Counted from the stretch's first letter, positions 35,712 to 47,844 are shown. The stretch is DNA of 64,000 nt from Stenotrophomonas maltophilia (GCF_002799245.1 NZ_NEQV01000006.1:220969-284968), one strand, 5' to 3'. The notes: a model not told the origin generated them from the sequence alone. Program-made: numbers and translations.

Positions 35712-35816
35712 CGGGCCGCTGGTCTCGCCAACCATCATGGTTGTCCACGCCACGGCGCACTGGCCGAGTATGTTGACGTGGACGATTCCTGCGAAGGAAT
35801 CCGGCTACTCCCCAAG
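35712..35816 (-). promoter_or_regulatory. yybP-ykoY manganese riboswitch
   Basis: On the minus strand, upstream of mntP, the conserved blocks appear in order: TTGGGGAGTAGCCGG (35815-35801), CAACATACTCGG (35775-35764), and GGTTGGCGAGACCAGCGG (35733-35716) with helices between them. These are the two Mn2+-binding loops and closing stem of the class. About 70 bases from there to the start codon form the expression platform, which is GC rich. Mn2+ binding is expected to turn mntP on, as in E. coli. Confidence 0.88.
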
Positions 35817-35919
35817 GGGACGCGAAGCTTATCACCGCGATTCGCGCGTAGCGCATTTCCAGCGAAACGCGCAGGCAGGGCTGGTTTGTATAGCGATGGC
35901 TATATCAGCGCCGCACGGC

Positions 35920-36216
35920 GCGCGGGAGCCGAGCATGGGCTCGGCTCTACCGGGGGTTCGCGCAGTCGGATTCTGTAGAGCCGAGCCGACGCTCGGCCGC
36001 TTTCCAGCCAGACAGCGCCGCGCCGCGCGGCGCGCGGAAGCCGAGCATGGGCTCGGCTCTACACGGGGTTCGCGCTGTCGGATTCTGTAGAGACGAGCCG
36101 ACGCTCGGCCGCTTTCCAGCCAGACAGCGCCGCGCCGCGCGGCGCGCGGGAGCCGAGCATGGGCTCGGCTCTACACGGGGTTCGCGCAGTCGGATTCTGT
36201 AGAGCCGAGCCGACGC
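35920..36216. repeat. Tandem SMAG array, three 112-bp units
   Basis: Units with AGCCGAGCATGGGCTCGGCTCTAC at 35927, 36039 and 36151 repeat at exactly 112 bases. They are joined by a connector GGGTTCGCGC(A/T)GTCGGATTCTG, an inverted GTAGAGCCGAGCCGACGCTCGGC hairpin and a CGCCGCGCCGCGCGGCGCG palindrome. The rest of the 608-base mntP-crbS gap is the riboswitch and a hairpin TATAGCGATGGCTATA at 35889-35904. Confidence 0.9.
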
Positions 36217-36249
36217 TCGGCTGATTTCCTGCCAGACGGCAGTCGCCCA

Positions 36250-39200
36250 TCAGGCATCGTTGCTGCCGGCGTCGCGCAGCGCGCCCAGGAATGCGCGCAG
36301 CGAGGCCGGCTTGATCGGCTTGGTCAGCACGCGGTAGCCACGTTCGCGCGCCATCCGCTTCAGCTCATCACGGCCATCAGCGGTCAGCAGCGCGCCCGGC
36401 AGCGGGTAGCCGGCTGCTTCGCGCAACGCCACCAGCGCATCCAGGCCATCCATGCGGTCGTGCAGGTGGTAGTCCACCAGCATCACCTGCGGGCGCTCGG
36501 CGATCTTCTCCAGCGCCTGATCGACAGTGGCAGCGGTGATCACCTGCACCTGCCAGCGGCCGAGCAGCGCGCGCATGCCGTCGAGGATCTCTTCGTCGTT
36601 GTCCACGCACAGCACACGCAGGCCCGCCAGCGAATCACTGCGCACCGGCGCGGCGATGGCCGGCACCGGCGCGGCCAGCTCGGTGTAGCCCGGCAACGGT
36701 GCCACCCGCGGCAGGATGATCGAGAACATCGACCCCTTGCCAACCCGGCTGCGCGCATTGAGGCGATGATCAAGCAGGCGCGAGATGCGCTGGCAGATCG
36801 ACAGGCCCAGGCCCAAGCCCTGCTCACCCCAGTCGAACGGCTGCTGGTAGCGGTGGAACTCATCGAAGATCTGCCGCATGTGGTGCTCGGGAATGCCAGG
36901 ACCGGTATCCCACACCTGCAGCTCCACTTCGTCACCGCGTTGGCGCACGGCCAACACGATGCGACCCTGGCGGGTGTAGCGCAGCGCATTGGCCAGGAAG
37001 TTCTGCAGCACGCGACGCAGCAGGCGGCGGTCACTGCGTACCCATGCCGGGCGTGCAAACAGGTCCAGGCGCAGGCCACGGCCGGCGGCGACCGGGGTGT
37101 ACTGCGCGGCCAGTTCGCGCATCAGCGCGCTCACGTCGAACTCGCCGATCACCGGGTGCAGGCCGCCGGCATCCAGTCGCGATACGTCCAGCAGGCCATC
37201 GAGCAGTTCTTCCGCCGCACGCAGCGACGCATCCACACGCTCGGCCAGGTGCTTCTGCTCATCGCTCACGTGGTCGCTGTCACGCAGCGCGGAGGCGAAC
37301 AGGCGCGCGGCGTTCAGCGGCTGCAGCACGTCATGGCTGATCGCCGCCAGGAAACGCGTCTTCGACTGCTGCGCAACCTCGGCCTCGTGCGAGCGCTCGG
37401 CCACGCGCTGTTCCAGCGTCTCGTTGGCTTCCAGCAGTGCCTTTTCCGCGTGCTTGTAGTCGGTGATGTCGTTGTAGCTGGTCACGTAACCGCCGCCGGG
37501 CAGCGCCTGGCCGCGCATCTCGATCACCTTGCCGTCGCTGCGGGTGCGCTCGAACACGTGCGGTGAACCGGCACGCATGTAGCCGATGCGGCGGTTGATC
37601 TGCACTTCGATGTCGCCCTCGCCCAGCTCGCCGCGCTCGGCGTTGTAGCGGATCAGGTCGGCCACCGGGCGGCCCACGTAGAGCATGCCATCGGGGTAGC
37701 CGAACATGTCCTGGTAGCGACGATTCCATGCAGTCAGGCGCATGTCCGGGTCGACCACGCTGACCCCGGCGCTGATGTTCTCCAGCGTGGTCGACAGGAT
37801 CTCCCGGTTGAAGCGCAGCTCCTGCCCGGCTTCGTCCAGCACGGCCACCACTTCGCCCAGGTCCATGCCCGACCCGCGCAGCAGGCTGGTCAGCAGCAGG
37901 CGTGCCGACGCTGCGCCGATCGAGGCGGCCAGCAGGCGCTCGGTGAACTGCACCCACGGACGGTCGGCCGGTGCGGAGGATTGCAGCTCGCGCCCCAGCG
38001 ACTGTGCCTGCTCGAAGAACGAACGCCGCGCATGACGCTCGCCGACCACGCGCGAGGCCAGTGCCAGCAGATCACCCACGTGCACATGGCCAGGCCAGCC
38101 ACCGGCCACCGACGGGCGCTCCGCATACGGGTCGAGGAACGGCGCCGCACGCAGCCGCTCGTCCACACCGGGGCGCCAGCGTGCGGACACCAGCATCATC
38201 GTCGCCGCATTGACCAGCAGCGACCAGAACGTGCCGTGGGTCAGCGGATCCCAGCCGGTCATGCCGAACAACTGTTGCGGACGCAGCCACTCGATGCCGA
38301 AAGGCCCATGCTGCACCCACGCGGCGTCGACCCAGCCGGCCATCGTCATCGCCGGCAGCAGCAGCGTGTAAAGCCAGGTGGCGAAGCCGAGCAGCATGCC
38401 CATCTCGACACCGCGGCGGCTGGCGCCACGCCAGTACAGGCCGCCGATCAGGCCCGGTGCGAACTGCGCCACCGCGGCGAATGCCATCAGGCCATACGAG
38501 GCCAGCGTGCTGTCGTTGCTGCTGGTGCGGTAGTAGCTATAGGCCATCAACGCCAGCAGCAGGATCGCCAGGCGGCGGATCCACAGCACGCGCGAGGCGA
38601 CGTCTGCAGCTTCCTGATGGTCGCCACTGCGGCGCAGCAGCACTGGCATCACCAGGTCGTTGCTGACCATGGTGGCCAGCGCGATGGACGAGACGATGAC
38701 CATGCCGGTGGCTGCCGAGAAACCGCCCACATAGGCGATCAGCGCCAGCGCATTGCGGCCTTCGGCCAGTGGCAGGGCCAGCACCATCGAGTCGTCGGCG
38801 ACGCTGCCGCCGGTGCCGAACAGGGTCACGCCGGCGGTAGCGATCGGCAGCACCATGCCCGAAATCAGCACCAGGTAGCCGCCGAACATCCAGCGCGCCC
38901 GGCGCACGTCGCGCACGTCACCGCACTCGACCACGGCCACATGGAACTGGCGCGGCAGGCAGATGATGGCGAGGAAACTGAGCAGTGTCTGCGAGATGAA
39001 TCCTACCGGTGGCAGGCCGGTGAACAGCGTATGCACCGATTCAACCACCGCATCGGTGCGGTTGCTCAGCCACAGGTAGGCGAACACGCCCACCGCCACC
39101 ATCGCCAGCAGCTTGATCACCGATTCGAAGGCGATCGCCAGCATCATGCCGTGGTGGTGCTCGGTGGCATCGACCTGGCGGGTGCCGAACAGGGTCGCGA

Positions 39201-39708
39201 ACAGCGCCATCAGCAGCGCCACGTACAGTGCCGGGTCGGTGAAGAAACCGGTCGGGCCGGTATTGCCGGTCAGCACCTGCAGGCTCATCGCCACCGCTTT
39301 GTACTGCAGGGCGAGGTAGGGAATGATGCCGATCAGCGCGATGATCGCCACCAGTGCCGCCAGCCGCCGCGAGCGGCCGAAGCGCGAGGAGATGAAATCG
39401 GCGATGGAAACCACGTTCTGGCTGCGCGCGATCAGCGCCAGGCGCTCGATGATGCGCCAGCCGAACAGCAGCAGCAGCAGCGGGCCGATGTAGATCGGCA
39501 GGTAGCCCACGCCGTTGCGCACGGCGGTGCCGACCGCGCCGTAGAACGTCCACGACGAGCAGTACACCGCCAACGCCAGGCTGTAGACCACCGGCCGCAG
39601 CCACGGCCGGTCGGGATACATCGGCCGGCGGTCACCCCACCACGCCACGCCGAACAGCAGCGCGGCATAGGCAACCGAGACCAGCAGCAGGATCCAGCTG
39701 GAGACCAC
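36250..39708 (-). CDS. crbS: Hybrid sensor kinase with SLC5/SSS transporter domain, CrbS family
   Basis: An 1152-residue kinase. An N-terminal sodium/solute-symporter-like domain with about 13 helices (1-500) is followed by a linker and a PAS domain (about 640-760). Then come HisKA with phospho-acceptor H792 (AAISHDVLQPLNAARLF), HATPase (DTGPGIPEHHM, GEQGLGLGLSICQRI) and a C-terminal receiver with D1079 (MLVDYHLHD). The architecture matches CrbS/MxtR, which sense acetate or carboxylate status and signal to CrbR. The start codon is GTG with a GGAAA site upstream. The gene is separated from crbR by mntP and a RAYT element. Confidence 0.92.
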   Translation of the reverse strand: MVSSWILLLVSVAYAALLFGVAWWGDRRPMYPDRPWLRPVVYSLALAVYCSSWTFYGAVGTAVRNGVGYLPIYIGPLLLLLFGWRIIERLALIARSQNVVSIADFISSRFGRSRRLAALVAIIALIGIIPYLALQYKAVAMSLQVLTGNTGPTGFFTDPALYVALLMALFATLFGTRQVDATEHHHGMMLAIAFESVIKLLAMVAVGVFAYLWLSNRTDAVVESVHTLFTGLPPVGFISQTLLSFLAIICLPRQFHVAVVECGDVRDVRRARWMFGGYLVLISGMVLPIATAGVTLFGTGGSVADDSMVLALPLAEGRNALALIAYVGGFSAATGMVIVSSIALATMVSNDLVMPVLLRRSGDHQEAADVASRVLWIRRLAILLLALMAYSYYRTSSNDSTLASYGLMAFAAVAQFAPGLIGGLYWRGASRRGVEMGMLLGFATWLYTLLLPAMTMAGWVDAAWVQHGPFGIEWLRPQQLFGMTGWDPLTHGTFWSLLVNAATMMLVSARWRPGVDERLRAAPFLDPYAERPSVAGGWPGHVHVGDLLALASRVVGERHARRSFFEQAQSLGRELQSSAPADRPWVQFTERLLAASIGAASARLLLTSLLRGSGMDLGEVVAVLDEAGQELRFNREILSTTLENISAGVSVVDPDMRLTAWNRRYQDMFGYPDGMLYVGRPVADLIRYNAERGELGEGDIEVQINRRIGYMRAGSPHVFERTRSDGKVIEMRGQALPGGGYVTSYNDITDYKHAEKALLEANETLEQRVAERSHEAEVAQQSKTRFLAAISHDVLQPLNAARLFASALRDSDHVSDEQKHLAERVDASLRAAEELLDGLLDVSRLDAGGLHPVIGEFDVSALMRELAAQYTPVAAGRGLRLDLFARPAWVRSDRRLLRRVLQNFLANALRYTRQGRIVLAVRQRGDEVELQVWDTGPGIPEHHMRQIFDEFHRYQQPFDWGEQGLGLGLSICQRISRLLDHRLNARSRVGKGSMFSIILPRVAPLPGYTELAAPVPAIAAPVRSDSLAGLRVLCVDNDEEILDGMRALLGRWQVQVITAATVDQALEKIAERPQVMLVDYHLHDRMDGLDALVALREAAGYPLPGALLTADGRDELKRMARERGYRVLTKPIKPASLRAFLGALRDAGSNDA

Positions 39709-39734
39709 GCGTGCGTTTCCGTCAGGACAGGGGC

Positions 39735-39865
39735 CAGTAGATCACGACCGTTGGTCGTGATGGTAGGTCATGACCCTGGGTCGTGTTCGTGCCCACCAAC
39801 GGTGGGCACCCACCAGAGGAATCGGCACCCACCAGGAAGCGGTGGGTACCTGCCAGGAACCGGCC
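39735..39865. repeat. REP-like hairpins between crbS and the S46 peptidase gene
   Basis: TCACGACC-GTT-GGTCGTGA, CATGACC-CT-GGGTCGTG and GTGCCCACC-AAC-GGTGGGCAC, followed by two CACCAGGAA-type direct repeats. These are variants of the GACC/GGTC element. Confidence 0.7.
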
Positions 39866-42013
<2,148 letters not shown>

Positions 42014-42122
42014 GAGGCAATCCGGTACGACAGAACAGCCCGGGACCATAGCCGCTGGGGCCGGATGGGGCAACGGCCGATGGTTGGGGGTCCATCGGCC
42101 GTTGCTGCCCTGTCGACCTCGC

Positions 42123-43649
42123 TCAGTCCGTCAACGACTGCGCCAGAGCACTGACCCGCTGCAGGTTGCCGCCGGCAATGCGGGCCACGGCGCCGCCGTA
42201 TTCCGGGTCGGCTTTGTACAGATAGGACAGGATGAGGTGCTTGCTCACATCGTCCGCATTGGCCAATGCACTGCCGAAGTTGCGGGCCAGATCGGCACGT
42301 TCCTTGCGGCTGTAAGAGCGGTACAGCTCACCGGCCTGGCGGAAATTCTGCTGGCGCGCTATCGGTAGCTGCTGGGTGCTGCCCGACAGCGCCAGCGTGC
42401 TTCGGCGCGCATGCGGCGGCGACTGGCGCGGCGCCAGACGACTGGGCTCGTAATTGACCATGCTGGTGCTCTGTCCGGGGTTCATCGCCCCATCCTGATT
42501 GCCGTTGTTCACCGCCACACGCGGGCGGTTGACCGGCAGGCTGGCGCCGTTGCTGCCGATCCGGTGCAGCTGGGTATCGGCATAGGAGAACAACCGCCCC
42601 TGCAGCAACCTGTCCTCGGACGGCTCGATGCCGGGCACCAGGTTGGAGGGCGCCATGGCAACCTGCTCGGTCTCCTGGAAGAAATTGCCCACATTCTGCG
42701 TCAGCACCATCTCGCCGATCTTGCGCTCGGGGACATCAGGCCAGATCTTGGTGGCGTCCAGTGGATCAAAATCGAAGCTGGCCAGCTGCTCCGGCGCCAG
42801 TACCTGGATGTACAGATCCCAGCGCGGATATTCACCGCGCTCGATCGCCGCCACCAGGTCACGGGTCATGTGGCTGAAGTCGCTGCGCTGGATCTCCATT
42901 GCCTGTGTGGCATCGAGATTCCTGGTGCCCTGACGGCTCTTCCAGGCGAACTTGACGTAGTGCACGTCGCCTGCGGCGTTGACCAGTTTGTAGGCATGCA
43001 CGCTACTGCCGTTCATGTGTCGATAGGTGGCCGGCGTGCCCTCATTGGAATACAGCAGGGTCAGCGTACGGGTAGCCTCAGGTACATGCGAGAAGAAATC
43101 AAAATGGCGCGCGTCGTTGCCAAGATTGCTGCGCGGATCCGGCTTGAAGGCGTGCACCATGTCCGGGAACTTCATCGCATCGCGGATGAAGAACGTCGGG
43201 AAATTGTTGCCCACCAGATCCCAGTTTCCTTCCTGCGTATAGAACTTGGTCGCGAACCCGCGCGGGTCACGAAGTGTTTCCGGTGAATGGGTGCCATGGA
43301 CCACGGAGGAGAAGCGGACGAAGACAGGCGTTGTTTCCCCCATGCTGAAAACACGGGCACGGCTGAGCCCGGAAATGTCCGCGGTCGCGGTGAATTCGCC
43401 GCGGGCGCCGGTGCCACGTGCGTGCACCACGCGCTCGGGAATCCGTTCACGGTCAAAACGCTGCAGTTTCTGCACCAGCTGCACATCCTGCAGCAGCGTC
43501 GGCCCCTGCGCGCCGGCCGTCTGCGAATTCTGGTTGTCGCCTACCGGCGCGCCATTGTCCTGGGTCAATGTTGACTGGGCGGGAACAGGGGGGGCATGCA
43601 CGGCCAGCAGCGCCGCCGTGATCAAACACCATGCAGTACGCATCGTCAT
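42123..43649 (-). CDS. Catalase with signal peptide (KatB/KatA type)
   Basis: A 508-residue haem catalase. An N-terminal signal sequence (about residues 1-25, cleavage VPAQS) makes it periplasmic. The distal His is H76 (RVVHARGTGARG), the distal Asn lies in DLVGNNFPTFFIRD near 148, and the proximal haem Tyr is in RLFSYADTQLHR. All core motifs are intact and the length fits small-subunit clade 3 catalases. The second Met (43643) is an alternative start. An OxyR-like site lies 52-88 bases upstream. There is no ankyrin partner gene nearby, unlike some Pseudomonas katB loci. Confidence 0.95.
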   Translation of the reverse strand: MTMRTAWCLITAALLAVHAPPVPAQSTLTQDNGAPVGDNQNSQTAGAQGPTLLQDVQLVQKLQRFDRERIPERVVHARGTGARGEFTATADISGLSRARVFSMGETTPVFVRFSSVVHGTHSPETLRDPRGFATKFYTQEGNWDLVGNNFPTFFIRDAMKFPDMVHAFKPDPRSNLGNDARHFDFFSHVPEATRTLTLLYSNEGTPATYRHMNGSSVHAYKLVNAAGDVHYVKFAWKSRQGTRNLDATQAMEIQRSDFSHMTRDLVAAIERGEYPRWDLYIQVLAPEQLASFDFDPLDATKIWPDVPERKIGEMVLTQNVGNFFQETEQVAMAPSNLVPGIEPSEDRLLQGRLFSYADTQLHRIGSNGASLPVNRPRVAVNNGNQDGAMNPGQSTSMVNYEPSRLAPRQSPPHARRSTLALSGSTQQLPIARQQNFRQAGELYRSYSRKERADLARNFGSALANADDVSKHLILSYLYKADPEYGGAVARIAGGNLQRVSALAQSLTD

Positions 43650-43977
43650 CCTTCGTCACAAGTGAGACTCAACCATGTGACCTCCGCCGCCATCAAAGAA
43701 ATAGATTGATCCGATCAATTCGATACTGACGATCAATCCATCGCGGAATGCCCGAATTTTCCGGATGTCCGCCACGGTTTTTTCAGGACTGAATGCACAG
43801 AACATCGCGGATCGCCGCCGCGATCGATCGCCGAACGCCTGTCGGGCATACCCGGCCCATACCGGCCGCAGGCGTTAATTGCGACAAGGCAGGGTCAACG
43901 GAGGGCATAGCCCCCCGCGGCTCCCCATGCATCGCCTCGGCGCCTGCACGCCATGCCCGGCGAGCACGAGGCGCCGC
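43650..43977. other. Catalase upstream region, no gene
   Basis: The 328-base gap is A+T richer for its first 130 bases, which hold the OxyR-like motif. The rest is GC rich with a GATCGCCG-type palindrome near 43815-43835 and no supported coding frame. Confidence 0.55.
43701..43737. promoter_or_regulatory. OxyR-like binding site upstream of catalase
   Basis: ATAG-N7-CGAT-N7-ATAC-N7-CAAT matches the four-element, 7-base-spaced OxyR pattern (ATAG-N7-CTAT-N7-ATAG-N7-CTAT) with one mismatch in each of three elements. The distance of about 52 bases to the catalase start suits an activator site. Confidence 0.45.
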
Positions 43978-46900
43978 CTACTTCTCCCTTCTCCAGTTGA
44001 TCGAACCACGGTTTTCCACCGTGCTCGACTCCACTTCCACGTCGAAGCCGCGGCGCAGCAGGTACTTCAGCGTGATCACCGAACCGGCACCGACCAGCGA
44101 TACGCCGTAACCAACGTACAGCTTGGGCGAGATGTACTTGCCGACGCCGATCACCGAGCCACCCAGCGCGCGCGACTGGCTCACGCCGGCATCGTCCAGG
44201 CCCAGCTTGGCACCCAGCTGCGAGGCAAGCAGGCCGCTGCCGGCCGACAGTGCCGCCGAAGCTGCATTGACCTGCTGGGTCTGGTCGCTGCTGGCACCGG
44301 TCAGGCTGCGGCCGAGCACCAGGTAGGCCAGTGCTTCGGACTGCGACATCGCCGGATCGGACCACACGTCCGCACGGGGCTGCTGCGCACGCCCGGTCAC
44401 GTCGATGCCGGCGGTGACATCACCGATCCGGCGCTCGGCACGGATGTTGATGCGCGGGTCGGACACCGCGTTGTAGTTCCAGGTGAGGTTGCCACGGGTG
44501 ATGGTGAGGTCCTGTCCGTACGCCTTGTAGCGGCCGCTCACTTCCAGCCCGCCATTGGCGGTCATCTCGCGGCCGGGCTTGGCCCAGACCTGCATCTTGC
44601 CGGTCAGTGCGCCCTTCAGGCCGAAACCGGTCATCTTCACCTTGTCACCGAGGCTGACCGTCAGGTCCATGTCCAGCGGCGAGGTGCGCGACTCTTCCGG
44701 ATCGGCAGGGTCGAGCACCACCACGTCTTCGGACACCGAGGTGCCGCGGTCCAGGCGCTCGAGGTCGATGTCGGCCTCGGGCACGTGCACGGTGCCGCGC
44801 AGCTCCATCGCTGCCTTGGCCAGGGTGAAGTCGAGATTGGGATTGGCGACGATGCGCAGCTCGCTGGTGTTGGACAGCAGCACGTTCTCGCCGTGGATCT
44901 TCAGCTGCAGCGGCTGTGCGTCGCCGAACCAGGACAGGCCACCATCCACGTACAGCGTGCCCTGGCCGGAGTTGGCCTGCGCGGTGATCTTGGCCGAACC
45001 ATCGGGCTGGGCCACGAAGCTGCCCTTGCCCTGGTCGAAGGTCAGGCCCAGCGCCGGGAATTCGCCCTTGAAGTTGCTCAGCTGCGCGTCGCCACCCAGC
45101 GACGGCTGGCCACGTGTGCCGCGCAGGCTGACGTGGCCTTCGATCAGGCCGGTCGGGCGCACGATGTCCGGCGAGAAAAGCTCCAGCCAGTACAGCCGCG
45201 ACATGTTGAGGTAGAGCTCGCCGTTCAGTGGCGCACTGGCTTCCCAGCCGGTCTGCATCTTCGCGTCGACGAAGCCGTTGCCCTGGAAGCCCATGCCCAG
45301 GTAGCCCTTGATGCTGGCCGGGGTCATGTCGAGCTTCAGCGAGAACTGGTCATAGCGCACCAGCTCACCGCGGGTGGCATCGCCCACCGTGTTGCGGCTT
45401 TCGCCCAGGCGTACGCCGCCTTCCTTCGAGCGCACTTCCACATGGCCTTCCCAGGCGTTGCCACGCGGGCGGATCTGCGCGTCCAGGCTGACATCGCCGC
45501 GCAGGTAGATGCGGCGGCCGGACTGCGGAGGCAGCCACGGCTGCACCAGCGCCAGCGGCAGCGCGTCACTGCGCACCACCAGGCCCTCGCGCGGCCAGTT
45601 GGCCTGTGCGCACAGCGCGCCGCTGCTGGCGGCGGCCAGGCAGGCTTCGGACAGGGTGTAGGTGCTGCCGTTGATCGCGAACGCGGCCGGTGCACGCAGC
45701 GACCAGGCATCGCCCTTCACCGGCGCGATGCGCAGCGATGCCAGCTCGCCACGCCACTGTGCGCCCTGCTGGCGCACGCTGCCCTGCAGCTCGACCGCGC
45801 CCATCTCGTTGCGGGTCTGCGCAGACAGGCGCAGATTGGACACGCTGCCCTGTGCATCCACATTCAAGCGTTCCAGCAGCATGCCGGCGTTGACCTGCTG
45901 GCCCTGCACCGCCAGCGTGCCGCTGTCGCCGCGCCAGGGCAGGTTGCCCTTGATGCTCACGCTCTCGGCACCGTAGCCATCCCAGTTGAGGTTGTTGCCG
46001 ACCAGGTCGGCGGTGATGTCCGGCGCGTCGCGCGGACCCTTCACCTGCACCTGGCCGCGCAGGCCGCCGTCGGCGCCCGGCAGCAGGTCGCTCAACTGCA
46101 GCGGCTCGAAGCGCGCATCGATGTCGAGGCGATCACCGACCTTGCCCGAAGCGGTCACCCGGCTGCTGCCCAGCGACAGCTTCAGGTCACCCTGGCCCTG
46201 CGCGCCCTGCAGCGCGAACTTGCCCTGTGCGTCGAGATTGCGCTGGCGCAGCATGCCCTTCAGCGATGGCAGGTCCACCGTGGCTTCCAGCGTACCGGCA
46301 GTGCCCGGTGCGGCATTGGCCGGCGGCGGCACCTGACGGCCCTTGGACGCCAGGTTGCCGGACAGGCGGCCGTTCCAGCCCGGCACGAAATAGCCGGGGT
46401 CGAAGTCCTTCAGTGTGGCCTTGGCGTCCCAGTCCAGCTGCGGCGCCCAGGCCACCTGGCCTTCCACCTGCAGCTGGCCACCCGGCGTCTGCGCCTGCAG
46501 CTGGTGGATCGACGCCGCCTGGTCGTTGCCGCGCACGTCGAAGTGCAGCTGCGCCTTCTGCGCGTCGCGCTCGACCTCGGCGCGGCCGATCGCCGCCCAG
46601 GCCTTCAGGGTACCGGCCAGGCCGAAGCGTGCTTCCTTCAAAGTCACCGGCACCGGTGCGCTGCCGGCGGTGTTCGGATCGGGCGCCGGCACATAGGTCA
46701 GATCACGCGCGACCACCGAGAAGTTGAGCTTCTGCTGGTCTTCCTGGCTGAAATCGGCGGTGCCCTCCAGGCGGGCTTCGCCACCGAGGCCCTTCAGCAG
46801 CAGCGGCGAGACTTTCAGTACCTGGTCCTGCAGTGACACCACCGACGGTGCCAGTTCCAGTTCCTGATCGCCCTGCTTCACCTTGCCACGCAGGTTGGCG

Positions 46901-47844
46901 TTGCCGCCCTTGCCAGCGGCGGTGAAATCCAGCGCCAGCGGAGCGATTGCCGAGCTGGCCAGTGCCGGTGACAGCAGCGCCAGATCCAGCTCGTCGCTGC
47001 GCACGCTGGCGCTCCAGCTGGGGTCGGTGCGGCCGTCGAACACCAGCATGGCGTGCAGCGGCTTCGGTGCACGCCCGGCCACCGCCACTTCCATGTGCGA
47101 AAGGTCACCACGGGCGACCAGGCCCAGCGTGGCGGCCGTGCGCCCACGCGGTGCCGGCAGCACCGCCGTCACCGTCACGTCGGTGTCGTAGTCCTTGCCC
47201 GGAATATAGCGGCCCTGGGCAGTGAAATTGCCCATGTCGCTGTCCACGACCAGCTTGTGCGCCTGGAATTCGCCATTGGCGATCTCGATGCCGCCACGCA
47301 CGCGGCTGATGTCGATCACCGGTTCGTTGGCCTGGCTGATGCGGAAGCCGTCGATGGCGATGGCATCGGCCTGGATCGCCAGCGGCATCTCGATCTGCGG
47401 CAGTGAATCCGGCCATGACGGCAGCTTGAACGGCTCGTCACTCTTGGCCAGGTTCAACGTCGCGTTGGTCAGCTCAAGCTTGTCCAGCAGCAGCTTGCGG
47501 CCCAGCAGCGGGCGCAGGTCCGGCTCCAGGTGCGCACGCTCGGCGTGGAAATGGATGTCGTCATAGCGGAAGTCGACGTTGTACAGGGTCAGCGGACCGG
47601 CCACCGGGCCTTCCACTTTGTCCCAGGTGAAGCTGGCGCCCACCGGCAGGCGCGCCACCACCTGTGCCAGCAGCACATCGCGGCCGGCCACGGTCTGCAG
47701 CAGCCAGTACACCGCCAGCAGGGCCAGCAGGGCCAGCAGCACCAGCCCGATCACGCCGATGCCGGACCACGCCCAGAATCGGCGACGGCGATAGAAGCGC
47801 ACGCGCGGCGGCGGCGTGTTGGGGGTCGGTGCGGGCGTGCTCAC
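43978..47844 (-). CDS. tamB: Translocation and assembly module subunit TamB
   Basis: A 1288-residue inner-membrane anchored periplasmic protein that spans to the outer membrane and works with TamA in lipid transport and outer-membrane protein assembly. A single N-terminal helix (about 27-50, WSGIGVIGLVLLALLALLAVYW) is followed by a long beta-helical repeat body and the conserved C-terminal DUF490/TamB domain (EALAYLVLGRSL and a final beta segment ending INWRREK). The start overlaps the tamA stop codon by 4 bases, so translation is coupled. Confidence 0.95.
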   Translation of the reverse strand: MSTPAPTPNTPPPRVRFYRRRRFWAWSGIGVIGLVLLALLALLAVYWLLQTVAGRDVLLAQVVARLPVGASFTWDKVEGPVAGPLTLYNVDFRYDDIHFHAERAHLEPDLRPLLGRKLLLDKLELTNATLNLAKSDEPFKLPSWPDSLPQIEMPLAIQADAIAIDGFRISQANEPVIDISRVRGGIEIANGEFQAHKLVVDSDMGNFTAQGRYIPGKDYDTDVTVTAVLPAPRGRTAATLGLVARGDLSHMEVAVAGRAPKPLHAMLVFDGRTDPSWSASVRSDELDLALLSPALASSAIAPLALDFTAAGKGGNANLRGKVKQGDQELELAPSVVSLQDQVLKVSPLLLKGLGGEARLEGTADFSQEDQQKLNFSVVARDLTYVPAPDPNTAGSAPVPVTLKEARFGLAGTLKAWAAIGRAEVERDAQKAQLHFDVRGNDQAASIHQLQAQTPGGQLQVEGQVAWAPQLDWDAKATLKDFDPGYFVPGWNGRLSGNLASKGRQVPPPANAAPGTAGTLEATVDLPSLKGMLRQRNLDAQGKFALQGAQGQGDLKLSLGSSRVTASGKVGDRLDIDARFEPLQLSDLLPGADGGLRGQVQVKGPRDAPDITADLVGNNLNWDGYGAESVSIKGNLPWRGDSGTLAVQGQQVNAGMLLERLNVDAQGSVSNLRLSAQTRNEMGAVELQGSVRQQGAQWRGELASLRIAPVKGDAWSLRAPAAFAINGSTYTLSEACLAAASSGALCAQANWPREGLVVRSDALPLALVQPWLPPQSGRRIYLRGDVSLDAQIRPRGNAWEGHVEVRSKEGGVRLGESRNTVGDATRGELVRYDQFSLKLDMTPASIKGYLGMGFQGNGFVDAKMQTGWEASAPLNGELYLNMSRLYWLELFSPDIVRPTGLIEGHVSLRGTRGQPSLGGDAQLSNFKGEFPALGLTFDQGKGSFVAQPDGSAKITAQANSGQGTLYVDGGLSWFGDAQPLQLKIHGENVLLSNTSELRIVANPNLDFTLAKAAMELRGTVHVPEADIDLERLDRGTSVSEDVVVLDPADPEESRTSPLDMDLTVSLGDKVKMTGFGLKGALTGKMQVWAKPGREMTANGGLEVSGRYKAYGQDLTITRGNLTWNYNAVSDPRINIRAERRIGDVTAGIDVTGRAQQPRADVWSDPAMSQSEALAYLVLGRSLTGASSDQTQQVNAASAALSAGSGLLASQLGAKLGLDDAGVSQSRALGGSVIGVGKYISPKLYVGYGVSLVGAGSVITLKYLLRRGFDVEVESSTVENRGSINWRREK

